NCBI RefSeq assembly: GCF_019355055.1
Contig: NZ_CP048411.1
Coordinates: 3,127,501 to 3,191,500, forward strand
Length of the DNA stretch: 64,000 nucleotides
Direction: 5' to 3'
Source: Pseudomonas sp. MTM4
GTDB lineage: Bacteria; Pseudomonadota; Gammaproteobacteria; Pseudomonadales; Pseudomonadaceae
Shown one piece after another: positions 37,165-45,910 of this stretch. The stretch's first letter is position 1; every line of letters starts with the position of its first letter. The notes below the pieces were generated by a model, which did no database searches, was not told where the DNA came from, and saw nothing but the letters and a program-made list of their open reading frames with translations. The position numbers and the translations under genes were made by a program.

Positions 37165-38373
37165 ATGTTGAAGCTCGATTTTCATCCATCTGGCCGCCAT
37201 TTCCTCCAAATTCCCGGCCCTTCTCCTGTACCGGATCGCATCCTGCGTGCCATGAGCCTGCCGACTATCGACCACCGTGGTCCTGAATTCGGCGCGTTGG
37301 GGCTGGAGATACTGGGCAAGATTCAGAAGATTTTCAAAACGGTGCATCCCGTTGTCATTTATCCCGCTTCAGGCACAGGCGCTTGGGAAGCGGCGCTGGT
37401 GAATACGCTGTCAGCCGGTGACAAAGTGCTGATGTTCGAGACCGGCCACTTCGCCACGCTATGGGAGAAGATGGCGCGTCGCTTGGGCGTGGAACCGGAG
37501 TTTCTCGGGTTGCCAGGGTATGAGGGTTGGCGCGCTGGAGTGCAGGCCGACATGATCGAACGGCGCCTGAGGGAGGACACCGGACACAGCATCAAAGCGG
37601 TTTGCGTCGTTCACAACGAGACCTCCACTGGCGTTACCAGCGATATTCCTGCGGTACGACGTGCCATGGATGCGGCGGGGCACCCGGCGCTGTTGATGGT
37701 CGATACCATTTCCGGGCTGGCCTGTGCCGATTATCAGCACGACGCCTGGGGTGTCGACGTCACGATTTCAGGGTCGCAGAAGGGCCTGATGTTGCCGCCA
37801 GGCATCAGCTTTAACGCGCTGTCAGATAAGGCGCTTCAAGCCAGCCGTCCCTCCCAATTGCCAAAAAGCTTCTGGGCCTGGGACGAAATCGTCGAGGCCA
37901 ACAAAACTGGCTACTGGCCGTACACACCCAATACCAATCTGCTTTATGGCTTGAACGAAGCGCTGGACATGATCCTGGGGGAAGGCCTGGATAACGTGTT
38001 TCTCCGTCATCAGCGCTGGGGGGCGGGAGTGCGCACCGCTGTCGAAGCCTGGGGATTGGAAGTGCAGTGCCTGGACCCTGCCGTCCACTCACCGGTCCTG
38101 ACCGGCGTCGTAATGCCAGAAGGTGTAGATGCCGATGCGGTTCGCCGGCTGGTTTACGAGCGTTTCGATCTCTCCTTAGGCATGGGGCTCGGCAAGGCCA
38201 AGGGAAAGATGTTCCGTATCGGTCACTTGGGTGATTGCAATGACCTGACTCTGATCGCGGCCCTCGGTGGCTGCGAGGCGGGAATGAAGTTATCCGGTGT
38301 TGAGTTGAAGGGAAGTGGAGTGTTGGCGGCGCTGAATTACTTTGCCGCTAATCCCCTGCGGACCGCCAACTGA
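37165..38373 (+). CDS. Class V aminotransferase (alanine/serine/aspartate-glyoxylate aminotransferase family)
   Basis: A 402-residue PLP enzyme. The start LQIPGPSPVPDRILRAM and DHRGPEFGAL, the phosphate-binding PASGTGAWEAAL, and the Schiff-base Lys K206 in DVTISGSQKGLMLPPG are diagnostic. Related enzymes use glyoxylate or pyruvate with serine, alanine or aspartate (AGXT, SgaA, BhcA). The ATG at 37165 has GGAG upstream; the frame extends to 37093 without homology. It implies that the pathway makes or consumes a 2-oxoacid such as glyoxylate. Confidence 0.88.
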   Translation: MLKLDFHPSGRHFLQIPGPSPVPDRILRAMSLPTIDHRGPEFGALGLEILGKIQKIFKTVHPVVIYPASGTGAWEAALVNTLSAGDKVLMFETGHFATLWEKMARRLGVEPEFLGLPGYEGWRAGVQADMIERRLREDTGHSIKAVCVVHNETSTGVTSDIPAVRRAMDAAGHPALLMVDTISGLACADYQHDAWGVDVTISGSQKGLMLPPGISFNALSDKALQASRPSQLPKSFWAWDEIVEANKTGYWPYTPNTNLLYGLNEALDMILGEGLDNVFLRHQRWGAGVRTAVEAWGLEVQCLDPAVHSPVLTGVVMPEGVDADAVRRLVYERFDLSLGMGLGKAKGKMFRIGHLGDCNDLTLIAALGGCEAGMKLSGVELKGSGVLAALNYFAANPLRTAN

Positions 38374-38389
38374 CACAGCATAAGCATCG

Positions 38390-38431
38390 CGGCTTAAGTC
38401 GCTCCTGCCGTGGGAGCGGCGCTAGCTGCGA
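38390..38431. repeat. REP-like inverted repeat within the catabolic operon
   Basis: GCGGCTTAAGTCGCTCC and, after a short spacer, GGGAGCGGCGCTAGCTGCG are imperfect reverse complements. This is the standard Pseudomonas REP form. It sits in the 117-base gap between the aminotransferase and the FAD/Fe-S dehydrogenase, a likely break or attenuation point in the operon. Confidence 0.55.
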
Positions 38432-38490
38432 ACGGTGCTTTTTGGCGTAAGGCTCGCCACTGCCGCCCTGATGGAAACCGGGAGTTTGTG

Positions 38491-41400
38491 ATGACTTCGT
38501 TTACTGAACAAAAATTAAAAGCGCGCAGCGCGCAAGTAGGCCTTGTCTCTGATCTTGCAGCACGCTTGCAGCGAGAGATTGCCGGCGATGTATTTTTCGA
38601 TAAGGCCTCCCGGGGGCGCTATTCGACGGACGCATCGATCTACCAAGTCATGCCGGTTGGCGTAGTCATCCCGCGCCACCAGCAGGACCTACAGATTGCC
38701 TTGGATATCGCGCGTGACGCGAAGATTCCGGTACTCGCGCGGGGAGGCGGAACCAGCCAGTGCGGGCAGACGGTCGGGGAAGCGATCGTGCTGGACACTA
38801 GCCGTTGGCTGAACCAGATCGTTGAGTTCGACAAAGAAAGGATGACCGTCGTGGTCGAGCCCGGCCTCGTTCTCGATGATCTCAATCGCTGGCTGAAGCC
38901 ACATGGGCTCTGGTTTCCGGTTGATGTATCGACAGCTGCGCAATGCACCATTGGAGGAATGGCCGGCAATAACTCCTGTGGGTCGCGATCGATCCGCTAC
39001 GGCAACATGGTCCATAACGTTCTCAGCATCGACGCGTTACTGGCGGACGGCTCACAAGGCCATTTCGACTATATCGAGAACCTTTCGGCCGGCGGCAGAG
39101 TGCAGCGCATCGCTCAGCAACTCCAACAAATTGCCAGCCGCGAAGATGCAAATATCCTCGAGAACTTCCCCAAGGTATTACGCCGTGTCGGCGGTTATAA
39201 CCTGGATATCTTCAACTGCCAGAACCCGCTGCCCTACGACCGTGACGGCCGTATCAATCTGGCACATCTGTTAATAGGGTCCGAAGGGACCTTGGCACTA
39301 ACTCAACGCATCAAGCTGAAATTGGCGCCTTTGCCGAAGCAGAAAGTTCTGGGTGTGGTCAACTTCCCTACCTTTTATCAGGCGATGGACATGACCCAGC
39401 ATATCGTCAAGCTGGAGCCTACGGCTGTCGAACTTGTCGATCGCACCATGATCGACCTGTCGCTTGAGAACCCAGCATTCCGCCCGGTTATTGAAAAAGC
39501 GTTAATCGGTGCACCCAAGGCCATTCTACTTGTCGAGTTCGCTGGCGATGACATGCAGGAGTTGCATCAGAAACTTGCCGGTTTGAATGAACTTATGGGC
39601 GATCTCGGCCTGCCGGGAAGTGTCGTGGACATGGTCAACGGTGCTGAGCAGACAGCACTTTGGAATGTCCGCAAGGCGGGGTTGAACATCATGATGAGTA
39701 TGAAAGGCGACGGGAAGCCGGTGTCTTTCATCGAAGACTGTGCAGTCCCGTTGGATGGACTCGCCGAATACACCGATAAACTAACTCAGGTATTTCACAA
39801 GTACGGTACTGAGGGTACTTGGTATGCCCACGCCAGCGTAGGAACCTTACACGTACGCCCGATACTGGATATGCGCCGTGACGGCGGAGAGAAGATGCGT
39901 GCCATTGCCGAAGAAGCATCGGCTTTGGTCAGGGAATACAAGGGCGCCTTTTCTGGCGAACATGGCGACGGTATTTGCAGAGGCGAGTGGGTGGCCTGGC
40001 AGTTCGGCCCGCAGCTCAACGCCGCGTTCACGGAAATAAAGCAGATATTTGATCCGGAAAATCTGCTCAATCCGGGCAAGATCGTCGATACACCTCGTAT
40101 GGACGATCAGAACTATTTCCGCTTTCCCAAGGACTATCAGGCGATCCCGGTTAAACCAGCACTCGATTGGTCCGGTTGGGATGTATTGCGTGATCCGCTC
40201 ACTGGAGAGCAAAGTGAGCCTGGGAGCGGTGGTGATCCCACGTCAGGCCTGATCAAAGCAGTGGAAATGTGCAATAACAACGGCCACTGCCGTAAATTCG
40301 ACGCGGGTACGATGTGCCCGAGCTTCCGCGCCACACGTAATGAACAGCATCTGACCCGCGGCCGCGCCAACACCTTGCGCTTGGCTTTGTCGGGTCAATT
40401 AGGGCCGGAAGGGTTAGCCAGTGAAGACGTAAAGGAAGCGCTTGATCTTTGTGTTTCCTGTAAGGGCTGCAAGCGGGAATGTCCAACCGGCGTGGACATG
40501 GCCAAAATGAAAATCGAAGCCCGCGTGGCCTGGTCGAAAACGCACCCGATGCCGCTTCGTGAACGCCTTGTAGCCGATATGCCGCAATACGCACCGTACG
40601 CCAGTTACTTCTCAGGACTGGTAAGCGCAGTCGAGCGCGTGCCGGCAGTGGCTGACTGGGTCAAGAAGAGCCTGGGGTTGGCTACGCAACGGGCGCTGCC
40701 GAGTTTTCAACGCAGCTTCCTCAGCAACGCGGGCGAGGCGCAAGGCAACGCAACACAGACGAAAGAAGTCCTGTTGTTTGTCGATACGTTCAATAACTAC
40801 CTTGAACCAGCCAACGCCGAAGCCGCCCATCGGGTGCTGGTTGCAGCCGGATATAAAGTCCATTTCAACAAGGCAGCCCGCGAGCGACCACTTTGCTGCG
40901 GACGAACCTATCTGGCGTCCGGTCAGGTAGACAAAGCCAAAGCCGAAGCGAAGCGCACACTGGATTTCCTGATGCCATTCGTTGAGCGCGGGGTCAGCAT
41001 TGTTGGTCTGGAGCCTTCCTGCTTGCTAACCATGCGTGACGAGTTTCTGCATTACGGATACGGCGAACAAGCCAAGGCATTGGCCAACGCCGCTCTGCTG
41101 TTCGAAGAGTTCTTGGTTCGCGAGCATGACGCCGGTCGTCTGGACCTGAAGCTGAAGGCGCTGGGTGCGTCCCGGGCGTTGTTGCACGGGCATTGCCACC
41201 AAAAAGCATTCGACGCCATGCGACCCGTGGAACAAGTGCTGCGCTGGATTCCCGAGCTGAAGGTCGAAACCATCGAAACGTCATGCTGCGGGATGGCAGG
41301 GAGCTTCGGCTACGAAAGCGAGCATTACGAAGTGTCCATGCAAATGGCCGAGATGAAGCTATTACCGGCCATTCGTCAGGCTAAAGCGGAGGATCTAGTG

Positions 41401-41496
41401 GTTGCAGACGGGACCAGTTGTCGCCACCAGATTCATGACGGTGCAAGCAAGGCGGCCTTGCATGTCGCCAAGGTCCTAGAGCAGGCATTGGCCTGA
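38491..41496 (+). CDS. FAD-binding and Fe-S 2-hydroxyacid dehydrogenase (YdiJ/GlcD-GlpC fusion type)
   Basis: About 1001 residues joining three modules. The FAD_binding_4/FAD-oxidase C module includes LARGGGTSQCGQTVG and SGEHGDGICRGEW. A dicluster ferredoxin region has CNNNGHCRKFDAGTMCP and CVSCKGCKRECPTG. Two CCG domains follow (RPLCCGRTYLASG and ETSCCGMAGSFGYE). The layout and length resemble E. coli YdiJ, a D-2-hydroxyglutarate dehydrogenase, and respiratory D-lactate dehydrogenases. It probably oxidises a D-2-hydroxyacid and passes electrons to the respiratory chain. The ATG at 38491 follows GGGAGTTTGTG. Confidence 0.88.
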   Translation: MTSFTEQKLKARSAQVGLVSDLAARLQREIAGDVFFDKASRGRYSTDASIYQVMPVGVVIPRHQQDLQIALDIARDAKIPVLARGGGTSQCGQTVGEAIVLDTSRWLNQIVEFDKERMTVVVEPGLVLDDLNRWLKPHGLWFPVDVSTAAQCTIGGMAGNNSCGSRSIRYGNMVHNVLSIDALLADGSQGHFDYIENLSAGGRVQRIAQQLQQIASREDANILENFPKVLRRVGGYNLDIFNCQNPLPYDRDGRINLAHLLIGSEGTLALTQRIKLKLAPLPKQKVLGVVNFPTFYQAMDMTQHIVKLEPTAVELVDRTMIDLSLENPAFRPVIEKALIGAPKAILLVEFAGDDMQELHQKLAGLNELMGDLGLPGSVVDMVNGAEQTALWNVRKAGLNIMMSMKGDGKPVSFIEDCAVPLDGLAEYTDKLTQVFHKYGTEGTWYAHASVGTLHVRPILDMRRDGGEKMRAIAEEASALVREYKGAFSGEHGDGICRGEWVAWQFGPQLNAAFTEIKQIFDPENLLNPGKIVDTPRMDDQNYFRFPKDYQAIPVKPALDWSGWDVLRDPLTGEQSEPGSGGDPTSGLIKAVEMCNNNGHCRKFDAGTMCPSFRATRNEQHLTRGRANTLRLALSGQLGPEGLASEDVKEALDLCVSCKGCKRECPTGVDMAKMKIEARVAWSKTHPMPLRERLVADMPQYAPYASYFSGLVSAVERVPAVADWVKKSLGLATQRALPSFQRSFLSNAGEAQGNATQTKEVLLFVDTFNNYLEPANAEAAHRVLVAAGYKVHFNKAARERPLCCGRTYLASGQVDKAKAEAKRTLDFLMPFVERGVSIVGLEPSCLLTMRDEFLHYGYGEQAKALANAALLFEEFLVREHDAGRLDLKLKALGASRALLHGHCHQKAFDAMRPVEQVLRWIPELKVETIETSCCGMAGSFGYESEHYEVSMQMAEMKLLPAIRQAKAEDLVVADGTSCRHQIHDGASKAALHVAKVLEQALA

Positions 41497-41649
41497 GCCT
41501 GACACGGCAATCGAGGGGGCGTCGGGATTGAGTTGTACTGCAACTGAAGCCTGAGGCGCTGAGGGACGGTAATGGAAAGAGACTTTTTTTACCTACCCAG
41601 CGCCTTCCATCGCAGCAGCAAATAGCTCGCTGCGAGATTTCAACAAGCT

Positions 41650-42300
41650 TTAAGCCACACCCGAAAGATTTTCAGCTTCAAGCTTGTGATTCAAATGTTC
41701 TCGAAGAATATCACCGAGCCTTTTGCTGTCGCGTTCCTGCAAGGCTTTAATCATTTCTTCATGGTCGTTCACTGCTTTCTGCCAAAACTCAGGGCTCATC
41801 TCTGCAGTGAAACGAAACCGTTTGATCCGTTGACTCAGATTGTTATACATCTCTAACAGTACAGCGTTACCTGAGGCGGCAAGAATACGCTCATGGATTT
41901 GTCGGTTGGCTTGGAAGTAAGCCTGCAAATCTTGGCGATTAAAATAATCAAGCATCTGTCTGTGGAGCTCGATAATGGTCGATAACTCATCTTCTGTTAT
42001 ACGGCGACAGGCCGCTTCGCCCGCAAGGCCTTCCAATGCGCCCATTACATCGTAGGTGTGCTGCACATCACTTAAACTGAGGCGGCTTACCCGCGCTCCT
42101 CGATTGGGGAGTATTTCTATCAATCCTTCGGAAGTGAGGACCTTCAGCGCCTCACGAAGTGGCGTCCGTGAGATTCCGAACTTGTCGCAAAGCTGTTTTT
42201 CGGAGATTTTCTCTCCTGCGGTAAGTACTCCATGCTCAATTAATTCTCGGATTCTGTCAGCCGCTTCCTGGTAAAGGATTCGGTGTTGAATTTTTTCCAT
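41650..42300 (-). CDS. GntR-family (FCD domain) transcriptional regulator
   Basis: About 216 residues. The winged helix-turn-helix includes KQLCDKFGISRTPLREALKV and GLIEILPNRGARVSRLS. The all-helical FCD ligand domain has metal/acid-binding residues around HRQMLDYFNR and NDHEEMIKALQERDS. Such FadR-subfamily repressors sense organic acids. An alternative ATG at 42336 exists. It is convergent with the dehydrogenase and divergent from the HbpS gene, and probably regulates the TRAP operon. Confidence 0.9.
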   Translation of the reverse strand: MEKIQHRILYQEAADRIRELIEHGVLTAGEKISEKQLCDKFGISRTPLREALKVLTSEGLIEILPNRGARVSRLSLSDVQHTYDVMGALEGLAGEAACRRITEDELSTIIELHRQMLDYFNRQDLQAYFQANRQIHERILAASGNAVLLEMYNNLSQRIKRFRFTAEMSPEFWQKAVNDHEEMIKALQERDSKRLGDILREHLNHKLEAENLSGVA

Positions 42301-42631
42301 AGTGGTCTCGCGAATAGAGTGCGGTTCGTTTGGCATTATATTAGACGTTAACTTAAGTTCGTCCCGTTACTATTTTTTGTGGCCGTCGTGCCTGAGGCGA
42401 TACCTAACGTTAAAAATAATATCCAACCAATACACAGGCTGCGCAACGGTGCGCTTACTTATTTCAATAGCAGAAAATTACAGGAATTGCATTAAGAATT
42501 CGATCTGAGGCAAGATGATTTCAGCCAGGCTAGTTGGCGTCCGGCAAAAATCATTCAAAGCATTAATCGTCACACCGTTCCGGCGCGTTCAAATCCTGCA
42601 TTAAGTATTTATCGAAAACTTGGAGGCACTA
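42301..42631. other. Divergent promoter region between the GntR and HbpS genes
   Basis: This gap of about 330 bases is A+T-rich and has no credible gene. It holds two ACGTTA-centred sites (described separately) and must carry the promoters of both divergent genes. No exact -35/-10 could be assigned. Confidence 0.5.
42344..42412. promoter_or_regulatory. Candidate GntR autoregulatory operators
   Basis: GACGTTAACTTAAG at 42344-42357 includes the palindrome GTTAAC. TAACGTTA at 42405-42412 is a perfect 8-base palindrome. Both share ACGTTA with the site at 31883-31896 before dctP. FCD regulators often bind short A/T-rich palindromes near their own gene. The assignment is inference. Confidence 0.4.
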
Positions 42632-43093
42632 ATGGCAGGCAAGGTTTTTCGTTCCAGCGTGAAAATTACCCGAGCCCAGGCTCGGCGGATTCTGGATGCA
42701 GCATTTTCTCAGGCGAGGTTGCAGGACATGGACCCGTTGACGGCGTTTGTCATGGATGGAGGTGGAAATCTGATTGCCGCCGAACGGGAGGATGGCTGCG
42801 CGCCGTTGAGACTTCCGGTGGCGCGCGGTAAGGCGTTCGCCGCGCTCGGGAATGGCGCATCCAGCCGGACGATAGGCGAGCGAAACGATCTCCGTCCGGC
42901 CTTCCTCGCCTCGGTCGCGGCTGCGTCTGATGGCACCTTCATTCCGGTGCCGGGCGGCGTTCTGATTCTCGACGCGAATGACGAAGTGATCGGCGCTGTG
43001 GGTGTGAGCGGCGCCTCCTCGGATGAAGATGAGCAGGTGGCTATCGTGGGTATCGAGGCTGCGGGCTTCAAGGTCGGCCTCGCACCCAAATAG
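42632..43093 (+). CDS. HbpS/GlcG family heme-binding-like protein
   Basis: About 153 residues of the HbpS/GlcG (DUF336) family. Marks are the start VKITRAQARRILDAAFSQA, then FVMDGGGNLIAAEREDG and the C-terminal DEVIGAVGVSGASSDEDEQVA. Family members accompany glycolate oxidase, diol and aldehyde pathways, and some bind heme or cobalamin. GGAGG sits before the ATG at 42632. No signal peptide is evident. Its placement next to the GntR gene ties it to the catabolic block. Confidence 0.85.
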   Translation: MAGKVFRSSVKITRAQARRILDAAFSQARLQDMDPLTAFVMDGGGNLIAAEREDGCAPLRLPVARGKAFAALGNGASSRTIGERNDLRPAFLASVAAASDGTFIPVPGGVLILDANDEVIGAVGVSGASSDEDEQVAIVGIEAAGFKVGLAPK

Positions 43094-43229
43094 GCCAGGG
43101 GAGCAATGTGAATGCGCCAACTATGGGCTGCGTTCGCCTCTTTCACTCAGGTGCCGTTCGGGGTTATCCGGCGAATAGCGGAAGGAACGATGGACGAAAA
43201 TGCGGTTCCGGGAACCCGAGCTGCATGCA

Positions 43230-45188
43230 TTAAGGCAGCTCCAGCCCACCGCCCGCCTTGTGCAAGGTACGTAAATGATCGCCGATCTGCGCCAGATTGG
43301 CTTCCACGTTTTCCAGCTCGAGCCGGCGTTCCTTGCCCAACAGCAAGCGGACTTCCGCGTTCAGTGTCTCGGTGAGCTGCAGCAGCCGTGCCTGGCGTTG
43401 GCTGCTTTCCTGCTCCAGCCGCGTCCATTCGCTGGCCTGTGGCAGGCCGTAGCCGTTGCCATCGAGCAGCTCGGCCGGGCGGCTCAGGTAGCCGCTGTTG
43501 GCAAGGATGCCTTGCAGCGTATCGTCAGCCTTGGCCAGGCTTTCATCGCCGCGTTCGCGGCCGCTCAGGTAGCGCTGTTTCAGTTCTTCCTGTGCCAGCA
43601 GCAGGTGTCGGCGCAGCGCCGCCTGTTCGACTAGTAGCAGAGCGGCGCTAGCGCGCAGGTCGGCTTGGGCGATCCAGGGGCGGCGTTGCTCGGCGCTGAG
43701 CTCCAGCCATTGCTCTACGCTGGTCTGCGGCAAGTCCAGCCGTTCGCGCAGCACCACGAACATGGCCTGATACCGGTCGCGGTAGGAGTCGAAGCGATAA
43801 CCCAGACGCAGCGCCTCGCGCGGGTCGTCGAGCACGCTGGCATCGGCCAGACCACGATTGATCAGGATCTCCAGCAATCCGCTGGGCAGGATGCTGTCCA
43901 GCGCGTCGAATTCGGGACGGGCCGTTCCGCTGCGCAGCAACTTGAGGGTTTCCACCGCGCAGTTGTTGGACAGGAAGTAGTAGTCGCCGTCATAACTCCA
44001 ATGCATCTCGGCGCTGCGCTCGACCAGCATGTCGATCTCGCGACGCTCCAGCTTCAGCGGAATCGAGGCGAGGCTGCGCAGCTCGACCTTCGTGTACTCA
44101 TCGATCACCTGGCCCAGCGGCAGGACGAACAGGCGCGATGGGTAGACGCCGGTCAGACCATCCCAGCTGGATAGCTGCACATCACCGACGAAGGCGCGGA
44201 AAGAAAGCACTAGATGGTGATCGAGATCTAGCCGGCAATCTGGCCCGCGTGGACGGCCCGGCGCGCAGATCACCAGGCGCAGCATGCTGTGGCCCCAGCG
44301 GCTGACCCAGGCGTCATTGGCTTCGGCAAACAGATAGTCGACTTCATAGACGCGCTCCGGATCGAGTTCGATCAGCGGCGTGCGCGCAAAGTCGTGACCG
44401 GCGTTGAGGATCGGTAAGCCGCTCGCGCATTCATCCCCGTCTTCTGGCTGCCAGCCGAAATGGTCGCGGAAATAGCGATGCAGCGAAGGGCGGCGGCAGG
44501 CGTAACTGGGGTCCAGCAGGAAGTACTCGAGATTCACCGCGACGAATTCAAGGGGATTGGTCAGCTCGTAGAGATCCGGGCTACGGGCGGCCTGGGCATT
44601 GCTGACTTCCCGTTCGCCGCGTTGGCCGACGCGCTGGGGCCAGCCCGCCAGATCGAGCAGGCGTGGGTCGTCGCTGAGGGTGAAACGGCGTTCGGTCTGT
44701 CCGCGACAGGCATCCGGCAATCCCACCAAGCCGAGGCTGGCGGCGCGCTGGCTACAAAAAGCCAACTGCCGATGGCCCTCCGGCGACCAGAGCCGGGCGC
44801 GATCGTAGAGGTGGGTGATTTCGTGAACCAGCGTGGCCAGCAGCTCGCGGCGCACGGTGCCATGCGGGCGGCTGGTGCGTTGCGTGGCGGCGGCGCCATC
44901 GCTCAGCGCCGGCAGCAGACGGCGGTTGAGCAGCAGCAGATCGCCGCCGGCACTTCCGTAGACGTCGTGCGTCAGCCCATCGTGCCAGCGGACGCGTACG
45001 TCCCGGTCGAGGTGCTCGACCATCCGCGGTGGCAATGCCGCCATGGCTTCATTCAGTAACTGCTGACTGGCTGCCCACTCGGCCGGGTGCAGGTCGCGGT
45101 CATCCAGTGTCAGGCGCAGGTCGGCCTGAGCAACATTAGCGAACGCGGTGAGCGCAACGGCCATCCACCAGGCGCGAGATGATTTCAC
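43230..45188 (-). CDS. DUF4105 periplasmic protein
   Basis: A 652-residue secreted protein with a signal peptide ending AQA (about residue 22). An N-terminal region has a zinc-peptidase-like LLATLVHEITHLYDRARLW (H-E-x2-H, near residue 120). A DUF4105 core follows (WGHSMLRLVICAP, YFLSNNCAVETLKLL). DUF4105 proteins are related to the N-terminal part of lacto-N-biosidase chaperone-like families; function here is unknown. Its start overlaps the preceding DUF2388 gene by four bases, so the two are translationally coupled. Confidence 0.85.
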   Translation of the reverse strand: MKSSRAWWMAVALTAFANVAQADLRLTLDDRDLHPAEWAASQQLLNEAMAALPPRMVEHLDRDVRVRWHDGLTHDVYGSAGGDLLLLNRRLLPALSDGAAATQRTSRPHGTVRRELLATLVHEITHLYDRARLWSPEGHRQLAFCSQRAASLGLVGLPDACRGQTERRFTLSDDPRLLDLAGWPQRVGQRGEREVSNAQAARSPDLYELTNPLEFVAVNLEYFLLDPSYACRRPSLHRYFRDHFGWQPEDGDECASGLPILNAGHDFARTPLIELDPERVYEVDYLFAEANDAWVSRWGHSMLRLVICAPGRPRGPDCRLDLDHHLVLSFRAFVGDVQLSSWDGLTGVYPSRLFVLPLGQVIDEYTKVELRSLASIPLKLERREIDMLVERSAEMHWSYDGDYYFLSNNCAVETLKLLRSGTARPEFDALDSILPSGLLEILINRGLADASVLDDPREALRLGYRFDSYRDRYQAMFVVLRERLDLPQTSVEQWLELSAEQRRPWIAQADLRASAALLLVEQAALRRHLLLAQEELKQRYLSGRERGDESLAKADDTLQGILANSGYLSRPAELLDGNGYGLPQASEWTRLEQESSQRQARLLQLTETLNAEVRLLLGKERRLELENVEANLAQIGDHLRTLHKAGGGLELP

Positions 45189-45505
45189 TGCGCGAGGATG
45201 AGTTCAGCCAGTGTCTGGTCGCTGGCTTGTCGAGCTTCGGGAAATGCGCTGCGTAGCCCGCCGAATGCCGCTTCCAGACGAGCACCGCGAATCTCGCCGC
45301 CGCTGGCGACGAAGCCGGCGGCGTCGTCACGCGCTTCGCTGACGACTTTCATGTCGCTGATGCGGCTGGTCACATCCGAGGTGAAGTTGATGCTGCGATC
45401 CAGCGCGTTGACGAGAATGTTGCTGGTGGCGACCAGCGTCTGCGCCTGTGCACCGCCGACGAACAGAACCAGTGCGAGCGGCACGGCGATCAGCTTGAAG
45501 TTCAT
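45185..45505 (-). CDS. DUF2388 periplasmic protein, copy 1
   Basis: About 106 residues with a signal peptide (MNFKLIAVPLALVLFVGGAQ, cleavage near AQA). The DUF2388 core follows: SDVTSRISDMKVVSEARDDA then FVASGGEIRGARLEAAF, ending in AELILAQ. This periplasmic family is restricted mainly to pseudomonads, and its role is unknown. The ATG at 45505 starts the signal peptide (the frame extends to 45562). It overlaps the DUF4105 gene by four bases. Confidence 0.85.
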   Translation of the reverse strand: MNFKLIAVPLALVLFVGGAQAQTLVATSNILVNALDRSINFTSDVTSRISDMKVVSEARDDAAGFVASGGEIRGARLEAAFGGLRSAFPEARQASDQTLAELILAQ

Positions 45506-45530
45506 AAGGGTTCTCGTAAAACGGGGTGGG

Positions 45531-45824
45531 TCATTGGACGAGGATTGCCTCGGCCAGTTCAAGGTCGCTTGCGGCTAGCTGCGGGTGGGTTTCACGCAGC
45601 CAACGCAGCGCCGATTCCAGCCGCGCTCCGCGGATCTCGCCATCGCTGGCGACGAATCGAGCGGCTTCGTCTCTGGAGTCGAGGATTAGCTTGTTGTCGA
45701 ACGGGGCGCTGGTCACCTGGGTGGCGACATAGGTAGAAGCGACGCTGCTGGCAAGAAGGCTATCGAAGGCCTGCGCGCTGCCGCAAAGGCAACAGCCGGC
45801 CAATACAAGGTAAAGCGAACGCAT
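45531..45824 (-). CDS. DUF2388 periplasmic protein, copy 2
   Basis: A 97-residue paralogue with its own signal peptide (cleavage after AQA). The core is KLILDSRDEAARFVASDGEI then RGARLESALRWLRE, ending in LAEAILVQ. It contains two extra Cys in the signal region (GCCLCG). AGGAT precedes the ATG. It is 25 bases upstream of copy 1. Confidence 0.83.
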   Translation of the reverse strand: MRSLYLVLAGCCLCGSAQAFDSLLASSVASTYVATQVTSAPFDNKLILDSRDEAARFVASDGEIRGARLESALRWLRETHPQLAASDLELAEAILVQ

Positions 45825-45856
45825 GCGGATCCTGATGCCGAAAAAACAGCCTCATA

Positions 45857-45887
45857 GGCTAGCGAAACGCTAGCCCCGGGGCTAGCG
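45857..45887. other. Overlapping mutually exclusive hairpins between DUF2388 copies
   Basis: GGCTAGCG-aaa-CGCTAGCC (45857-45875) and CGCTAGCCCC/GGGGCTAGCG (45868-45887) share the central CGCTAGCC. Only one of the two can form at a time. The arrangement resembles an attenuator or a regulator-binding array in the 86-base gap between DUF2388 copies 3 and 2. Confidence 0.55.
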
Positions 45888-45910
45888 CACGCTTGCTATA
45901 AAGCTCTGCG

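Noticed and set aside
43112..43375. 87-codon frame between HbpS and DUF4105 genes
   Set aside because: It overlaps the DUF4105 gene end by about 145 bases on the other strand and has no family signal.
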